Shown here: positions 5,264 through 5,989 of the stretch, piece after piece
Numbering within the stretch: the stretch's first letter is position 1
Layout: each line of letters starts with the position of its first letter
NCBI GenBank assembly: GCA_905233835.1
Contig: CAJOGB010000122.1
Coordinates: 2,164 to 8,152 of the forward strand
Length of the DNA: 5,989 nucleotides
Reading direction: 5' to 3'
Source of the DNA: an uncultured Lachnospiraceae bacterium
GTDB taxonomy: Bacteria; Bacillota; Clostridia; Lachnospirales; Lachnospiraceae
The notes under the pieces: generated by a model
Told to the model about the DNA's origin: nothing
The model's input: the letters and a program-made list of their open reading frames with translations, nothing else
The model's database searches: none
Translations under genes and position numbers: made by a program

Positions 5264-5870
5264 AAGAATTGTACTTCGCTGCTACGATGTCCCAGTTGAT
5301 GAGGTTCCAGATGGCCTCTACGTAGGACGGGCGAAGGTTTTTGTATTTAAGATAGTAGGCGTGCTCCCAAACGTCGATGGTTAAAATCGGGGTGTGGCCG
5401 GTGCCTAAGGAAATCGGGTTGTCCTGATTGCCTGATTTGGAAACAAATAAGTTTCCTTCTGCATCCTTTTCCAACCAAGCCCAACCTGAACCAAACTGTC
5501 CGATGGCAAGAGCAGTCATTTTTTCCTTCAGCTCATCAAAGCTTCCGAAGGTGCCGTTGATCATATCTGCCAATTCTCCGGTAGGCTCCTTGCTTCCGCC
5601 GGGAGTTAACTCTTCAAAGAATAAGTTATGGTTATAGAATCCGCCACCGTTGTTGCGAAGTGCAGTGCGCTTTGCCTCGTCGGCTACCGCATCGAGATTT
5701 CCGAGAATCTCCTCTACGCTTTTCCCGGTTAGTCCCGCATCTTCCACAGCTTTATTAAAGTTTGTGGTGTAGGTTACATGATGCTTTCCCCAATGAGTCT
5801 CCACGGTCTCTGCGTCCATGTACGGCTCTAACGCATCAAACCCATAAGTAATCTTGTACTGTTCGAACAT
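5262..5870 (-). CDS. sodA: Superoxide dismutase, Mn-type (Fe/Mn family)
   Basis: A complete 202-residue enzyme that converts superoxide to oxygen and hydrogen peroxide in the cytoplasm. The metal ligands are all present: His26 in THWGKHH, His81 in FYNHNLFF, and Asp166 and His170 in DVWEHAYY. Gly77 four residues before His81, together with Gln149 in GNQDNP, is the outer-sphere pattern of manganese rather than iron enzymes, although cambialistic activity cannot be excluded. The start at 5868-5870 is chosen for the AAAGGGGGAC site about six bases upstream; an in-frame TTG at 5924 would add 18 atypical residues and overlaps the -10 box. The gene has its own promoter (5910-5938) and terminator (5199-5224), so it is likely monocistronic. 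In an anaerobe it would serve transient oxygen exposure. No defects are seen. Confidence 0.96.
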   Translation of the reverse strand: MFEQYKITYGFDALEPYMDAETVETHWGKHHVTYTTNFNKAVEDAGLTGKSVEEILGNLDAVADEAKRTALRNNGGGFYNHNLFFEELTPGGSKEPTGELADMINGTFGSFDELKEKMTALAIGQFGSGWAWLEKDAEGNLFVSKSGNQDNPISLGTGHTPILTIDVWEHAYYLKYKNLRPSYVEAIWNLINWDIVAAKYNS

Positions 5871-5909
5871 ATATAAGTCCCCCTTTCTCCAACACAATTT
5901 GTAGCATCT

Positions 5910-5938
5910 ATTATAACTTTCCAACCCACAAAAAACAA
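5910..5938 (-). promoter_or_regulatory. Promoter of sodA
   Basis: A consensus TATAAT (5910-5915) lies 17 bases from TTGTTT (5933-5938) on the minus strand, giving a start near 5903 and a leader of about 33 bases. The -35 box is built from the T run of the preceding terminator, so the two elements are packed together. No clear PerR or Fur box was seen. Confidence 0.6.
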
Positions 5939-5968
5939 CGAGACGACAGAACTATACTCTGTCGCCTC
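5931..5968 (-). terminator. Intrinsic terminator of the unseen gene upstream of sodA
   Basis: GAGGCGACAGA/TCTGTCGTCTC pairs as an 11-bp stem (one G-U) with a 7-base loop at 5940-5968. On the minus strand it is followed by GTTGTTTTTTG. This is a strong rho-independent terminator for a minus-strand gene lying beyond the right edge. The remaining 21 bases to the edge hold nothing I can name. Confidence 0.8.
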
Positions 5969-5989
5969 AAAATAATTCTCATAAATTGT

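Noticed and set aside
5871..5924. N-terminal extension of sodA from TTG 5924
   Set aside because: It covers the promoter -10 region, is unlike superoxide dismutase N-termini, and the ATG at 5870 has a strong ribosome site and aligns with the family start.

Overview
The window reads as chromosomal DNA from a low-to-moderate-GC anaerobic Firmicute, most likely of the Lachnospiraceae/Clostridia. This rests on the protein style (MalQ, LacI and phosphorylase sequences), strong AGGAGG-type ribosome binding sites and intrinsic terminators; no taxonomic marker is present. Every gene I support lies on the minus strand, so transcription runs from high to low coordinates. I found no tRNA, rRNA, CRISPR array, insertion sequence or origin, and no gene-free stretch longer than 300 bases.

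Right end (5931-5989 and 5262-5870): an intrinsic terminator closes an unseen upstream gene. A promoter then drives a Mn-type superoxide dismutase (sodA). Below sodA (5199-5258) are two hairpins, one ending in a T run on each strand.

Middle (2945-5193): this runs from a well-formed promoter with a palindrome over its start point. It contains a Phd/HicB-like antitoxin (intact), a HicA-like toxin reading frame with an in-frame TGA at codon 4, a short membrane-anchored protein visible only after joining three frames, an intact 65-residue orphan protein, and a TraX-family membrane protein broken by a frameshift. No terminator was seen between them, so they may form one transcription unit. Four coding lesions fall within about 1.3 kb here, while the flanking genes are intact. 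This points to either local gene decay or local base-calling/assembly error.

Left (1-2908): a maltodextrin/glycogen utilisation operon with the order malQ (4-alpha-glucanotransferase), a LacI/MalR-type repressor, then glgP (alpha-glucan phosphorylase, cut by the window edge). MalQ rearranges short maltodextrins into longer chains, and the phosphorylase releases glucose-1-phosphate from them. The repressor probably senses a maltodextrin. A near-perfect 16-bp LacI-family operator, which also fits the CcpA cre consensus, covers the predicted start of transcription. The repressor and phosphorylase genes overlap by 28 bases, suggesting translational coupling.
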